Source: Brevibacterium sp. (GTDB lineage: Bacteria; Actinomycetota; Actinomycetes; Actinomycetales; Brevibacteriaceae). Taken from it: 64,000 nt of DNA. This document shows positions 17,658-26,492 of the stretch, one piece after another. The stretch spans positions 1 to 64,000 of the forward strand of contig NZ_JAPSIB010000006.1 in assembly GCF_031179145.1 (NCBI RefSeq). Direction: 5' to 3'. Numbering within the stretch: the stretch's first letter is position 1; each line of letters opens with the position of its first letter. Under the pieces are notes generated by a model, which saw nothing but the letters and a program-made list of their open reading frames with translations, was not told where the DNA came from and made no database searches. Made by a program: the position numbers and the translations under genes.

Positions 17658-19355
17658 GTGATCGACACCGCCACCGCCTGCACCCGTGAAGAATTCGCCG
17701 GGGAGGACCTTGTTCTCGGACGAGAGTCCGCCACTTTGGACAACCTCGTCGATGTCGCGCGCTTCCGCCGTCGCATCCGACTGGCCCCCGAGGTCGAAGA
17801 GCACTGTGCGAAGTCGCGCGCCTGGCTCGACGATGTGATCGCTCGCATGCGCGCTGGTGAGAAGGTCGAGGCGATCTACTCGGTCAACACCGGCTTCGGT
17901 TCCCTGGCTGGACGGCAGGCCTTCCCGTCGGCCGATGACGCCGCCGAGCTCTCCCGTCGCCTCATCCTCGCCGACGCCTCCGGGATCGGGCGGATCGTCG
18001 ACGAGGAGGTCGTGCGGGCGACGATGTTCATCCGAGTCGTCTCACTCATCCAGGGCTACTCGGCGATCTCCTGGGCGCTGGTCGAAGGGCTCGTCGCGAT
18101 GCTCAACGCCGATGTGTGGCCGGCCGTGCCCGAGTATGGATCGCTCGGCGCCTCGGGCGACCTCATTCCGCTCGCACACATCGCCCTGGTGCTGACCACC
18201 GCGCCGGACGGCTCCGAGGAGGTCGAGAACTCCGGCGAGGCCATTCTCGACGGGAGGATCGTGTCCGGCCACGAGGCGATGGCCGCCGCCGGGGTCGCAC
18301 GCATTCCCGTCGGTGCGAAGGACGGGCTCGCCCTGCTCAACGGGACCTCCTTCTCCCTGGCCCAGACCGCGCTCGCGGCCTGGGACGTCCAGGGTGCGCT
18401 CCACACCGCCGAGGTGACGGCGTGCCTGTCGATCGAAGCTCTCCTCGGGTTCGGGGATGCGTTCATCGCCGAACTCCACGAGGCCCGCGGACAGAAGGGG
18501 CAGATCGCGGTCGCGCAGCGGATGCGGGAGCTCATGCATGATTCGCAGCTCATCACCGGTGACCGGGACAATGACCCGGTGCGCCAGCCTCCGCAGGACG
18601 CCTATTCGCTGCGGTGTGTGCCGCAGGTGTTCGGGCCCATCGCCGACACCCTGGAGTTCGCCTTCGGGATCATCGAGCGCGAGATCAACGCGGCCACCGA
18701 CAACCCGCTCGTCTTCCCCGATCTGAACCGGGATCTCAAAGCGGTCTCCGGCGGCAACTTCCACGCCGAGTACGTCGCTTTCGCCGCCGACTTCCTCTCG
18801 ATCGCGGCGACCGAGATCGGCAACATCACCGAACGCCGCATCTTCCGCCTCGACGACGGCACCCTCAACCGGGGACTGCCGGACATGCTCGTCGACTCCG
18901 ACCAGGTCGGGCTCGACTGCGGGTTCATGCTCCCGCAGTACCTCGCCGCGGCCCTGGTCTCCGACTGCAAGACGCTGGCACATCCGGATTCCGTGGACTC
19001 GATCCCCACCTCGGCGAATCAGGAGGACCATGTGTCGATGGCGAACAACGCCGGCAGGCATCTGCGCCAGATCGTCGCCAACGTCGAGGTGGTCGTCGGC
19101 GTGGAGCTGCTCATGGCCGTCCAGGCCCTGGAGCTGCGGGTGAAGGCAGGCCGCCCCGACGGCACCGCGGTCTCCGAGTCCGAGCTCTCGACCGCGGCGC
19201 GCCGGGTCTCGGCGATGCTGCGCTCGACCCCGGACACGCAGGGCAAGCCGATCGCCCACCTGACCCGCGACGTCGTCCTCTACCCGCAGGTGCGCACGGC
19301 TGCTGCCCTGGTCAAGCAGCGGGCGGTGATCGCCGCGGCCGATGCGAAGGGCTGA
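17658..19355 (+). CDS. MIO-type aromatic/histidine ammonia-lyase family protein
   Basis: 565-aa member of the HAL/PAL/TAL family, which eliminates ammonia from an alpha- or beta-amino acid to give an unsaturated acid. The MIO cofactor triad is A165-S166-G167 in SLGASGDLIPLAH. Conserved NTGFG, LLNGTSFS, EARGQKGQ, YSLRCVPQV, SGGNFHAE and TSANQEDHVSM are all present, so the catalytic core is intact. The selectivity dipeptide is unusual: where HAL has Ser-His (and PAL/TAL Phe-Leu or His-Leu) this protein has A105-D106 (LILADASGIG). GTG 17658 follows AAAGGA. It should not be called histidine ammonia-lyase without a test. Confidence 0.9.
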   Translation: MIDTATACTREEFAGEDLVLGRESATLDNLVDVARFRRRIRLAPEVEEHCAKSRAWLDDVIARMRAGEKVEAIYSVNTGFGSLAGRQAFPSADDAAELSRRLILADASGIGRIVDEEVVRATMFIRVVSLIQGYSAISWALVEGLVAMLNADVWPAVPEYGSLGASGDLIPLAHIALVLTTAPDGSEEVENSGEAILDGRIVSGHEAMAAAGVARIPVGAKDGLALLNGTSFSLAQTALAAWDVQGALHTAEVTACLSIEALLGFGDAFIAELHEARGQKGQIAVAQRMRELMHDSQLITGDRDNDPVRQPPQDAYSLRCVPQVFGPIADTLEFAFGIIEREINAATDNPLVFPDLNRDLKAVSGGNFHAEYVAFAADFLSIAATEIGNITERRIFRLDDGTLNRGLPDMLVDSDQVGLDCGFMLPQYLAAALVSDCKTLAHPDSVDSIPTSANQEDHVSMANNAGRHLRQIVANVEVVVGVELLMAVQALELRVKAGRPDGTAVSESELSTAARRVSAMLRSTPDTQGKPIAHLTRDVVLYPQVRTAAALVKQRAVIAAADAKG

Positions 19356-19895
19356 GGGCCCGAGGCCCGGAGCAGCACCTCCTTCGATGCGTGGTCTTTC
19401 TCCAGTCCATAGGCTCAGAGGTCAGTCCTGCTATGACCGGAAGAACGCCCCGTTCTCCGGGTCCACCGTCATCACCTCGGTGCGGAACGTCGGCATGGCC
19501 GTGCGCGGCTTGCGCGAGGCTCTGCGCATCGCGCGGGTGCGAGGCCTATTGGAGAGGGTAAACTCTCTTGCTTTTGGTCATTTAGTTCATGATTCATGCT
19601 CGATTGACTGATCTCGACGCTGACGAACCGTCAGCTCCTCTAACCCCTCTGACGTGGGCGGATGTCGTCCGGAATGTTCTGTCGAAAGTATCGGAATAGG
19701 CGTAACCGGGTTCCGCAGATCCGTCTCCAGTTCCCTCTCAGCGATTCCTAGGATAAATCACGATCTTCACGGCGCAGCGTTGTGGAGCGATTCAGGGAGT
19801 GCCTGCCGATCTTCGTCGCCGTGCTCGCTGGAGATGGAATGCGAGGCAGTCGAGCCGAGGAGGCACGAACTGCGTGTGTACTGAAAGGACAGAAC
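19356..19895. other. 540-bp intergenic region with a gene relic and hairpins
   Basis: No intact gene seen. It contains the cysteine-synthase-like fragment at 19431-19510, a GAGAG/CTCTC inverted repeat near 19552-19568, and a perfect 7-bp stem (GCTGACG-AAC-CGTCAGC, 19619-19635) that could terminate transcription from the lyase operon. It then becomes less GC-rich toward the ribosome-binding site (GAAAGGAC) of the LPRTG protein. Confidence 0.6.
19431..19510 (-). pseudogene. Relic of a PLP-dependent cysteine-synthase-like gene
   Basis: On the minus strand this segment reads VMTVDPENGAFFRS, then an amber codon, then QD. The intact Cds1-like protein at 38244-39338 reads [17 protein letters not shown] at the same place, so the stop replaces the Tyr codon. 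No further similarity is visible on either side. The fragment has the same orientation as the intact gene. It is either the last remnant of a paralogue or a scar of a rearrangement. Confidence 0.6.
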
Positions 19896-21791
19896 ATGTC
19901 GAATCTACCGAAGTGGCTGGGGCGAACGGCCGTGGCGACCGTCGCGGCCTGCGGAACAGCAGTGTGCGGGCTGATGCTGGCACCTACCGCGTCTGCAGGC
20001 GAGGACTCCGGGGTGGGGCCGTTGGGTGCGACGTACGCCCCGGGCGAAGCCTACTACTCAGAGGACGAGGGCGGCTCCGATACGAAAATGATTACGTACG
20101 TGCCGTCAGATGGTGCCGACAGCCCGGCGAAGCTTTTCCAAGGGGAAGTGTTCACCCTTCCTGCACCTTCCCAAGAAGAGCGGGGGAACGCCGATGAATA
20201 CTATTCGCAGTTCGCTGCCAAGATCGAGCCTCTTGCCACTCCGTCGTGCGATACCGGGCTGGCAGAGATTGAGTACAGCCTCGATGTGGCCAATGATGGA
20301 CCCGCGACTGCTGGCGGTCGCTACTACGCTGCTGCTTCTCATCTCTATCAAGACACGAACGGCGAGAAAGAACGCCTCGACAATGCGACAGAGAACTCGC
20401 TTGCGAACGGAGAAACAGCCACTATCAAAGGTGGCGATGTTGTGAGTTTGGAAGCTTTGCAGGCAGGAGATCTCCGTCTGAGCGTGAACCTTTCGGGTTA
20501 CGGCGAGAACGGGTACTCGAAGTGGTCCGCCGAGAACTTCAAGATCAGCTATGACCTCACCTGCCCGCCGGTGACTCCGGATATCAATGCGTCCACCCCC
20601 GTTAATGAGCAACTCGTCATCACCTCGTTCCATGATCAGGTTCGTGCGCTGGATGGACAGGAGATTGACTGGTCGTCATTCACTCTGGTCGATGACAAGG
20701 GCGAACCGGTGTCGAACATCGAGCTCACAGAGGGGCGATTCTCATATGACTATGAGAACGGCGAAGTGAGCGTGTACTTCGAGCCGGCCAAGGATTTCAC
20801 CGGTCCAGTGCCTTCCGTGTCATATCAGGTCGAGTACCTGAGTTGGCCTTATGACGACCTGGAAAATCAGGGATCGATCTCGGTGACCGTCGGTGAAGCC
20901 GGCGGAGGCGACGATACCGGCACTTCGGACGGAACGGACACGGGCGCTGCGGATGGAGCCGACTCCGGTGCGCAGGACGGTACGGACACGGGTGCTGAGG
21001 ACGGTACCGACTCCGGGGCGGAGGACGGGACCGATTCGGGCGCTGAGGATGGCACTGATGCTGGGGCGAAGGACGGCACTGATGTCGGCGCCCAGGACGG
21101 GACGGACACGGACGCTGAGGATGGCACCGACTCGGGTGCACAGGACGGAACCGATAGCGGCGCTGCGGACGGCACCGACTCCGGGGCGAAAGACGGAACA
21201 GACACCGCCGAAGGCGATGCCGAGGGCACCAACGCCGCAGGTTCTGACGGAGCGAAGGACGGCTCTGACACGAAAGATGGCTCTGACACCAAGGACGGCA
21301 ACGAGCAGCCTCCGGCGAAGCCGAGCCTGAGCGTCGCCGACCAGTCGGTCGCGGTCAGCGATTTCCTCGACCCGCAGAAGGGTGCCGTACTCAACGTTGC
21401 AAACTGCACTGCTGAAGAGGTCCGTTTCCAGGTGTTCGCGAAGAACAAGAACGTCGCGACGTTCGACTCGACCGTTGCCACCGATGACAAGGGCAGTGCC
21501 AGCGTCAATGTGTACGGCACCAGCACGGATGCCAGCGCCTACCTCGGCGAATACAGGGTCGAGGCGACCTGTGGCCACGACGTCCTCAAGGGCTCTTTCA
21601 GTGTCGTCAGCGATGATGCGAACGCCGGCGAAGGCACAAGCGACAGCGATGGAACGACGGGCGGAAGCAACGGCGGCGGATCGTCACTGCCGCGGACCGG
21701 CGCTGAGCTGACCGCTCTGGCAGTCGGCGCGGGACTCCTCATCGCCGGTGCTGTTGCGATCGTCGTGACGCGACGCAGGAATCGAGTCTGA
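19896..21791 (+). CDS. LPRTG-anchored surface protein with acidic octapeptide repeats
   Basis: 631-aa secreted, sortase-anchored protein. The N-terminal signal peptide (RTAVATVAACGTAVCGLMLAP, cleavage near TASAG) is followed by an unrecognised ~330-residue region with isolated Cys residues and an Ig/cadherin-like strand pattern (SVSYQVEYLSWPYDDLENQG). Then come about 12 copies of the octapeptide DGTDxGAx, a lysine/aspartate-rich linker, a ~110-residue region and a sorting signal: LPRTG, a hydrophobic stretch and RRRNRV. ATG 19896 has AAAGGA in front. The repeat probably extends the domain through the cell wall. No sortase gene is in the window. Function unknown; adhesion or sensing is a guess. 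Confidence 0.88.
   Translation: MSNLPKWLGRTAVATVAACGTAVCGLMLAPTASAGEDSGVGPLGATYAPGEAYYSEDEGGSDTKMITYVPSDGADSPAKLFQGEVFTLPAPSQEERGNADEYYSQFAAKIEPLATPSCDTGLAEIEYSLDVANDGPATAGGRYYAAASHLYQDTNGEKERLDNATENSLANGETATIKGGDVVSLEALQAGDLRLSVNLSGYGENGYSKWSAENFKISYDLTCPPVTPDINASTPVNEQLVITSFHDQVRALDGQEIDWSSFTLVDDKGEPVSNIELTEGRFSYDYENGEVSVYFEPAKDFTGPVPSVSYQVEYLSWPYDDLENQGSISVTVGEAGGGDDTGTSDGTDTGAADGADSGAQDGTDTGAEDGTDSGAEDGTDSGAEDGTDAGAKDGTDVGAQDGTDTDAEDGTDSGAQDGTDSGAADGTDSGAKDGTDTAEGDAEGTNAAGSDGAKDGSDTKDGSDTKDGNEQPPAKPSLSVADQSVAVSDFLDPQKGAVLNVANCTAEEVRFQVFAKNKNVATFDSTVATDDKGSASVNVYGTSTDASAYLGEYRVEATCGHDVLKGSFSVVSDDANAGEGTSDSDGTTGGSNGGGSSLPRTGAELTALAVGAGLLIAGAVAIVVTRRRNRV
20928..21215 (+). repeat. 24-bp in-frame tandem repeat (about 12 units)
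   Basis: Each 24-bp unit encodes DGTDSGAE or a variant (T/S/A/V at position 5, A/Q/E/K at position 8). Units differ mostly by single substitutions, consistent with slippage or recombination-driven expansion. Copy number is likely to vary between strains. Confidence 0.85.
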
Positions 21792-22321
21792 CCGTCGGCC
21801 GCTGGACCAGTAGTGCGACCGTCGTGAACCTGAGCCTCTGCGGAAGCTGACGGCAACCGATCGAGCACCGAACGGGCCCGCCTCGGGGAATTTCCCGAGG
21901 CGGGTTCCTGGTGTGCCGTGGCAAATATCAGCTGAAGTGAACTCTGCCGCTGGTCGATGAGTTTCAACAGCGAGGAGGACCTAGGCTGCCATTCCTTCGG
22001 TCTCGTTTTGGTCACAGTTGCAACATCCGTTTTGGGCCTAAGCGCTGCCTACTGTATTGATGGATGAAATCCGAGGCGCCACAGCCAAGGCCGGATTCGG
22101 ACAGCAACCGGCTTGGACCTGGAGGAGAAGGATGGAGGACGTGCGACCGGACAGTGAGAGACAGGATAGCGCTTGTCCGACCCCTGAACGCATTGATGCT
22201 TTGCCGAATCGTCTCTGCGAGTGGGGTTACGACGTTTTACGAGTATCAGCGCCTCGTTCGCCTCGTTTGTCGCTTCCGGCCGGAGCGAGGCGACTTTGCC
22301 CCTGAGTTCTAGGAGAAACTG
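21792..22321. other. 530-bp intergenic region before the two-component genes
   Basis: Apart from the terminator at 21877-21904, no convincing gene was found. Short open frames around 22057-22312 have no good ribosome-binding site and show no protein-like character. The stretch just before 22322 ends in a purine-rich AGGAGA ribosome-binding site. A promoter is expected here but no consensus was clear. Confidence 0.5.
21877..21904 (+). terminator. Rho-independent-type terminator
   Basis: CCCGCCTCGGG, a 6-nt loop and CCCGAGGCGGG form an 11-bp perfect GC-rich stem, followed by TTCCTGG. It lies 86 bp after the LPRTG gene. Confidence 0.8.
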
Positions 22322-23002
22322 ATGGATGTTGCCCTCATCGATGACCATTTCCGGTACGTTGATCCGTCCGTGAGAACTGTGGTCTCGACCGTGCCGACCT
22401 TGAGATTCGTCGGTTCGGTCGCCACCGTTGATGAACTGCTCGGTTGGCGTGAGCTTCCCGAGATCGTGCTCCTCGACCTTCGACTGGCAGATGGCTCCTC
22501 GCCTGCAACGAACGTCGAACGATTGGCGGGCACCGGGCTCAGAGTGCTGGTGCTCACCTCGGGGGAGGACCCGTACTTGGTGCGGTCGGTGGCGATGAGC
22601 GAGATCCATGGACTGGTGCGGAAATCCGCGCCGCTCGAAGTGCTTGCCGAAGCACTGAGGATGGTGATGGAGAACCAGTTGGAGTTTTCTACCGAATGGG
22701 CCTCTGCCATTGATACCGATACCCGGCTCGATGAAGCAAGGCTGACAATCCGGGAACAGCAGGTGCTGACGCTGTACGCGCGGGGTCGGAAGGGAGAATC
22801 CGTGGCTCGGGAACTCAGAATCTCTTCTGACACGGTCAATGACCACGTCAAGAGCATACGCGCTAAATACTCGGGAATCGGTCGCCCGGCGCCCGACAAA
22901 GTCTCGCTCTACCAGCGAGCGGTGCAGGACGGATATCTTCCCGCACCGACCTATTATCCCCTCGCTGGGAGTGTCGACGCCGAAGATCGCCGATCAGGAT
23001 GA
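22322..23002 (+). CDS. LuxR/NarL-type response regulator
   Basis: 226-aa response regulator. The receiver domain has acidic residues D7-D8 and the expected phospho-acceptor D52 in VLLDLRLAD, but the N-terminal part is compact. The C-terminal LuxR HTH (LTIREQQVLTLYARGRKGESVARELRISSDTVNDHVKSI) lies near residues 143-185. AGGAGA precedes the ATG. It is followed 10 bp later by a histidine kinase and then by a kinase-like membrane protein, forming a three-gene unit. Target promoters are unknown; the downstream XRE-TM genes are candidates by proximity. Confidence 0.9.
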   Translation: MDVALIDDHFRYVDPSVRTVVSTVPTLRFVGSVATVDELLGWRELPEIVLLDLRLADGSSPATNVERLAGTGLRVLVLTSGEDPYLVRSVAMSEIHGLVRKSAPLEVLAEALRMVMENQLEFSTEWASAIDTDTRLDEARLTIREQQVLTLYARGRKGESVARELRISSDTVNDHVKSIRAKYSGIGRPAPDKVSLYQRAVQDGYLPAPTYYPLAGSVDAEDRRSG

Positions 23003-23012
23003 GTTCGACAAG

Positions 23013-24299
23013 GTGAAGAACTTTCGTCAGCACATTGTGAACGGCGGTGAGAAGAACACATCGCCCGTAAAACTGAGTAGCGCGACTACGGCAGCCGACT
23101 CTGCCTCGCCCGCTGCCGGGGTCATCGGCGAGGGCCAAGGTTTCGCTTCCAATCGTCTTTACAGGGTCATGACAGTGCCGCTGGCAAGCACGACGTTGCT
23201 CATGCTGGTCGGAACTGCTGGCGCGATCATGTCCCAATCGGCGGTCCTCACCGTACCGTTCACAGTTTTTGCTCTTCTCGTACTTGGAGTACCTTCGCTG
23301 TGTCTCGTCGTACTGGGCTTCTCTGCACCTCGCCGAACCCTGCAACGCCTTTGGCAGATGCAGGCTCTCGGCATGGTGGCGATCTTCCTCGGCATCACTG
23401 TTGTTGTACCGCAAGGTGGCATTCCCGAGCAGATGCAGCTGACATGGATCGGAGAATTCGTGGTAATTGCAGGTGCATCGGCCATGCTGGTCTTCACCCC
23501 GGGACGGGCCGCGATATATGCGGTTGTGCTATCTTCGGTCGTCTTCCTCATTGCTGTTTTCTGGGGTTCAGACGGATTGCAAGGCAGTGCAGTAGCCGCA
23601 GCTTTGAGACAGATCTTCTACTCCGCAATGTTCATGTGTCTGCCCGCTGCTCTGATGAGGGCAGGACGTATTCTCGACGAAACGGTCGACGCAGCGGTGG
23701 TGGAAGCCCGAGCACAAGCCGAGCGAGAGGCACGCCGCAGCAGTCAGCGCGCGATTCGAATGCTCATCCATGACAGCATCATTGTCGCGATGCTCGCCTA
23801 CACCACAGCGATCGAGAAGCGAAGCGCGAAGGAGCAAGCCCGTGAAGCGCTGCGTGCGATAGACCGGGGGCTCAAGGACCCCGATGAGCGTCGAGAATCG
23901 TCACCGGAACAACTTGTGCGTGAACTCCGTACCCTCACTACCAGCCTCGACCCGACTGCGCGATTCCATTCCTCGATTTCAGGGAGCGACGACTATCCGC
24001 ATCGGGCCGTGCGTGCAGTGGTCGAATCTGCGGCGGAGGCGTTGCGAAACAGTGTTCGACATGCGCCTCCAGAAGCATCAGTGAATCGAGAGGTTCATGT
24101 GAAATTGAGCGAAGAGCTCGTCGAGGTGCTTGTTCTCGACGACGGACCTGGGTTCGAACCAGCATCCATTCCCAGTGTCCGGCTCGGAGTCCGCCACGGA
24201 ATTCTTGGTCGAATGGACTCCGTTCCCGGGGGCTCAGCTGAGGTCATGAGCCGCCTCGGCTACGGCACCACAGTCGTTCTGCAGTGGCATCGCCCATGA
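23013..24299 (+). CDS. Membrane sensor histidine kinase (NarX/DesK-like)
   Basis: About 428 aa. A five-to-six-segment membrane domain (from MTVPLASTTLLMLVGTAGAIM to QIFYSAMFMCLPAALM) is followed by a short coiled region and a dimerisation helix. The likely phospho-accepting His253 is in RMLIHDSIIVAML. The ATPase domain has an N-box (AEALRNSVRHA) and G-boxes (LVLDDGPGFEP, GILGRMDSVPGGSAEV, GTTVVLQW). GTG 23013 is chosen because it follows the stop of the regulator by 10 bp and has an AGGATGAG ribosome-binding site. The partner is the LuxR-type regulator upstream; the signal is unknown. Confidence 0.85.
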   Translation: MKNFRQHIVNGGEKNTSPVKLSSATTAADSASPAAGVIGEGQGFASNRLYRVMTVPLASTTLLMLVGTAGAIMSQSAVLTVPFTVFALLVLGVPSLCLVVLGFSAPRRTLQRLWQMQALGMVAIFLGITVVVPQGGIPEQMQLTWIGEFVVIAGASAMLVFTPGRAAIYAVVLSSVVFLIAVFWGSDGLQGSAVAAALRQIFYSAMFMCLPAALMRAGRILDETVDAAVVEARAQAEREARRSSQRAIRMLIHDSIIVAMLAYTTAIEKRSAKEQAREALRAIDRGLKDPDERRESSPEQLVRELRTLTTSLDPTARFHSSISGSDDYPHRAVRAVVESAAEALRNSVRHAPPEASVNREVHVKLSEELVEVLVLDDGPGFEPASIPSVRLGVRHGILGRMDSVPGGSAEVMSRLGYGTTVVLQWHRP

Positions 24300-25327
24300 A
24301 GCGCTGGATCGACTCTGTTCTGCACCCGAACTTCGACCGGGTGCCCGAAGAAGACGTCGGCCGCTATCTCGGGTTCTTCGGCGTGGTTCCCTGGCTTCTC
24401 TATGCCTTGGCTGTTGTTCAAGTCGCCTACTCGCCCTTGGTCGTCATTGGTGTGGAAGAGCTCCGGACGTCGGAACTCACGGTGCTGATCGTGTTGCTCG
24501 CATCATTTAGCCTGATCACGTTTCCATCGGTGACTCCGCTGCCGATGTGGAGGACACTGGTGATCCTGGTGGTCGTCGTCTCCTCCGTCGTCATCGTGCT
24601 GTGGCCTCAGCCTTATCAGGTTCCTTTGCCACCTACCGCCGGCTGGGAACTCAATCCGTGCTCGCTTCTGCTGTTCTGTCTGGTCTTCCGGGGTCGATTC
24701 GTTGCCGGCTGGTTCGGGGGCCTCGCCATGCAGGGGGTGTTCGCCATCTGGAGTATCCAACTGGTCGGAACCCCGTGGTATGGACTCTCATATTCTTATG
24801 GGCAGCTATTGCCGCTGGTTGGCGTGACCATGTTTGCCATCGGTCTGCACCGAACGGTGGAACGAATCGTTGCGCATCGCGCTGCGGAGAGGGAGCGCGC
24901 GGACAGAGAGTCACGAATGATGGCAGAAGAAGCTCATATGGAGGAAGGACTGGCGGAAGTACGAGAGCTGGCTGGTCCCATCCTCAAGGACATCGCCAGC
25001 GGCAGTAATCCGGAGGTGAGCAGAGTTCGTGGACTGGAGGCTGCGTTGCGCGACATGATACGTGGGCGCAGTCTGGCGCGAGAACCGCTGGCGAGCGAAT
25101 TGCGGGGGGCGCGGGAGAACGGAATGGACATTGTGGTCCTCGACGACAGTGGCGAGGCCGAACTGTCGGAGAATGCGGCTCGAGTGTTGGTGGCATGGGC
25201 TGCAGACGAGGTGAGGAATGCGGACGGACGTGAGATGACGTTGCGTCTGACGCTGGAGAACGGAGTGGCACTTGTCACCGCCTCAGTTGACGGCAATCCC
25301 AGTAGCGAAACGAGTACGTCAGCGTGA
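24296..25327 (+). CDS. Kinase-like membrane protein lacking catalytic motifs
   Basis: 343-aa protein overlapping the kinase gene by 4 nt (ATGA). It copies the kinase layout: about six hydrophobic segments in the first ~190 residues, then a charged coiled segment (RAAERERADRESRMMAEEAHMEEG) and a C-terminal domain. The position of the H-box reads VRELAGPILKDIASG with no His, and no N-box or Gly-rich lid is visible. The C-terminus (AARVLVAWAADEVRNADGREM) resembles a decayed ATPase domain. It probably acts as a non-catalytic partner of the kinase, for example as a heterodimer. That role is inference. Confidence 0.7.
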   Translation: MKRWIDSVLHPNFDRVPEEDVGRYLGFFGVVPWLLYALAVVQVAYSPLVVIGVEELRTSELTVLIVLLASFSLITFPSVTPLPMWRTLVILVVVVSSVVIVLWPQPYQVPLPPTAGWELNPCSLLLFCLVFRGRFVAGWFGGLAMQGVFAIWSIQLVGTPWYGLSYSYGQLLPLVGVTMFAIGLHRTVERIVAHRAAERERADRESRMMAEEAHMEEGLAEVRELAGPILKDIASGSNPEVSRVRGLEAALRDMIRGRSLAREPLASELRGARENGMDIVVLDDSGEAELSENAARVLVAWAADEVRNADGREMTLRLTLENGVALVTASVDGNPSSETSTSA

Positions 25328-25574
25328 ATGGATCGGCGTCGAAGAGCTTTGACGAGGCCCGAAGTCTCCGATCGATTCGTTCGTGGAAAGGCCCGGAATC
25401 CCTGGAAGTGGGGATTTTCTGCACTGTGGAGATCCGGAAGGACTCGATTCCAATTGGTCGTCCGCGACGGTGGGCGGAACCGAACGGATTCGGCGAAGAT
25501 TTCGACGTTCCCCGGAACTGGGGATTCCGTGCCGCTCGGGACTGAGGAAACATCAGAGGTGAACTACTTCAGTA

Positions 25575-25589
25575 GGGACTGACAGTCCC
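25575..25589. promoter_or_regulatory. Inverted repeat GGGACT-GAC-AGTCCC
   Basis: A perfect 6-bp inverted repeat with a 3-nt spacer, 28 bp upstream of the first XRE-TM gene and inside the 289-bp gap after the kinase-like gene. A plausible operator for the adjacent XRE proteins or the LuxR regulator. The rest of the gap has no convincing gene. Confidence 0.4.
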
Positions 25590-25616
25590 CGATCGTCTAC
25601 TAGGCAAGAAACGACA

Positions 25617-26492
25617 ATGAGTGAACACAATGATCGCGAGCCGGCCGATCTGGCCCGCGTTCTGCGGGAGATGCGCCTGCAGTCAGGCAATCCGACTTTG
25701 GACAGCATGGCCAAGCGGACCGGACTTTCGCGCACCCTGCTCTCCGACACTTTCAACGGCAAACAGCCGCCGTCGGACAACACTCTTTACCGTCTGGCCC
25801 AGGTGTTCGAGACCGAACTCTCCGAACTCCAGGCGCTGCGCGATCGAACCAGAACCGAGAACGTCGACAGGACCGAGCCGAAGAGCCCGGAAGAATCGGA
25901 ACCGGGTGCCGGTCAGGCAGCCGCGCCACATGCACCGTCAACGGTCACGCTCGAGGCGACCTCACCGAGCGCAGCGTCCGGCGGCGGCCGGTCCAAGTGG
26001 CACGCCACCTCCGTGACCTTGGGCAGTCTCGTGCTGTGCAGCGTGCTCGCCGGAATCCTCGGGATCTGCGGCGCGGTGGCCACCACCATGGTCGTTCAGC
26101 GCTGGGCGGGCAGCGCCGATCCGGCCGAAGAGCCCGCTACCGGTGTGGACCCGATGGAGTCCGCGTGCCGCGACGACGCGGTGAATGCAGTCGTCGAGAA
26201 GCGGATGGACGGGCGCTTCGTCGTGGAGATGATCTACTCGAGCTCATGCTCGGCTGTCTGGGGAAAGGTGACCCGATACGACGCTGGAGCAGGCGGCAAC
26301 TTCGTCCAGATGCGCATCTTCCGTGCCGAGGACCCGCAGGGTGCCGATGTTCAGGAGCGTCGCTGGGACAACGCCCAATCGGTGCACACTCCGATGATCG
26401 TCACCACCGAGGCGAACGCTGAAATCTGCGGCATCGCTGCCGTGCAGGTGGACGGGGACACCCTCGAACTCGGACCACAGGTGTGCATATGA
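25617..26492 (+). CDS. XRE-family HTH / transmembrane / DUF2690-like protein 1
   Basis: 291-aa membrane-anchored DNA-binding-type protein. The Cro/C1-like HTH occupies residues ~10-65 (LQSGNPTLDSMAKRTGLSRTLLSDTFNGKQPPSDNTLYRLAQVF). A Glu/Pro-rich linker (~75-130) precedes one TM segment (~138-165). The extracytoplasmic part has the DUF2690 pattern: ESACRDDAVNAVV, SSCSAVWGKVTRYD and paired Cys residues. Such proteins could bind DNA inside while sensing something outside. The next gene encodes a homologous protein and overlaps this one by 4 nt. The ligand is unknown. Confidence 0.85.
   Translation: MSEHNDREPADLARVLREMRLQSGNPTLDSMAKRTGLSRTLLSDTFNGKQPPSDNTLYRLAQVFETELSELQALRDRTRTENVDRTEPKSPEESEPGAGQAAAPHAPSTVTLEATSPSAASGGGRSKWHATSVTLGSLVLCSVLAGILGICGAVATTMVVQRWAGSADPAEEPATGVDPMESACRDDAVNAVVEKRMDGRFVVEMIYSSSCSAVWGKVTRYDAGAGGNFVQMRIFRAEDPQGADVQERRWDNAQSVHTPMIVTTEANAEICGIAAVQVDGDTLELGPQVCI

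Noticed and set aside
17658..19355. Naming the lyase hutH
   Set aside because: The Ser-His substrate motif of histidine ammonia-lyase is replaced by Ala-Asp and no urocanase or imidazolonepropionase genes are nearby.
20928..21215. CRISPR-like regular repeat array
   Set aside because: The 24-bp period is in frame, encodes DGTDSGAx and has no spacers; it is a coding repeat.
20928..21791. Phage tail-fibre or prophage origin of the LPRTG gene
   Set aside because: A signal peptide and sortase signal mark it as a cell-wall protein and no phage structural or integrase genes occur in the window.
22057..22312. Two overlapping 82-residue frames before the response regulator
   Set aside because: No ribosome-binding site, Arg/Pro/Ser-rich translation and no continuity with neighbours.
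25324..25545. 73-residue frame overlapping the end of the kinase-like gene
   Set aside because: GTGA overlap is suggestive, but the translation has no fold-like pattern and a second frame is equally open.
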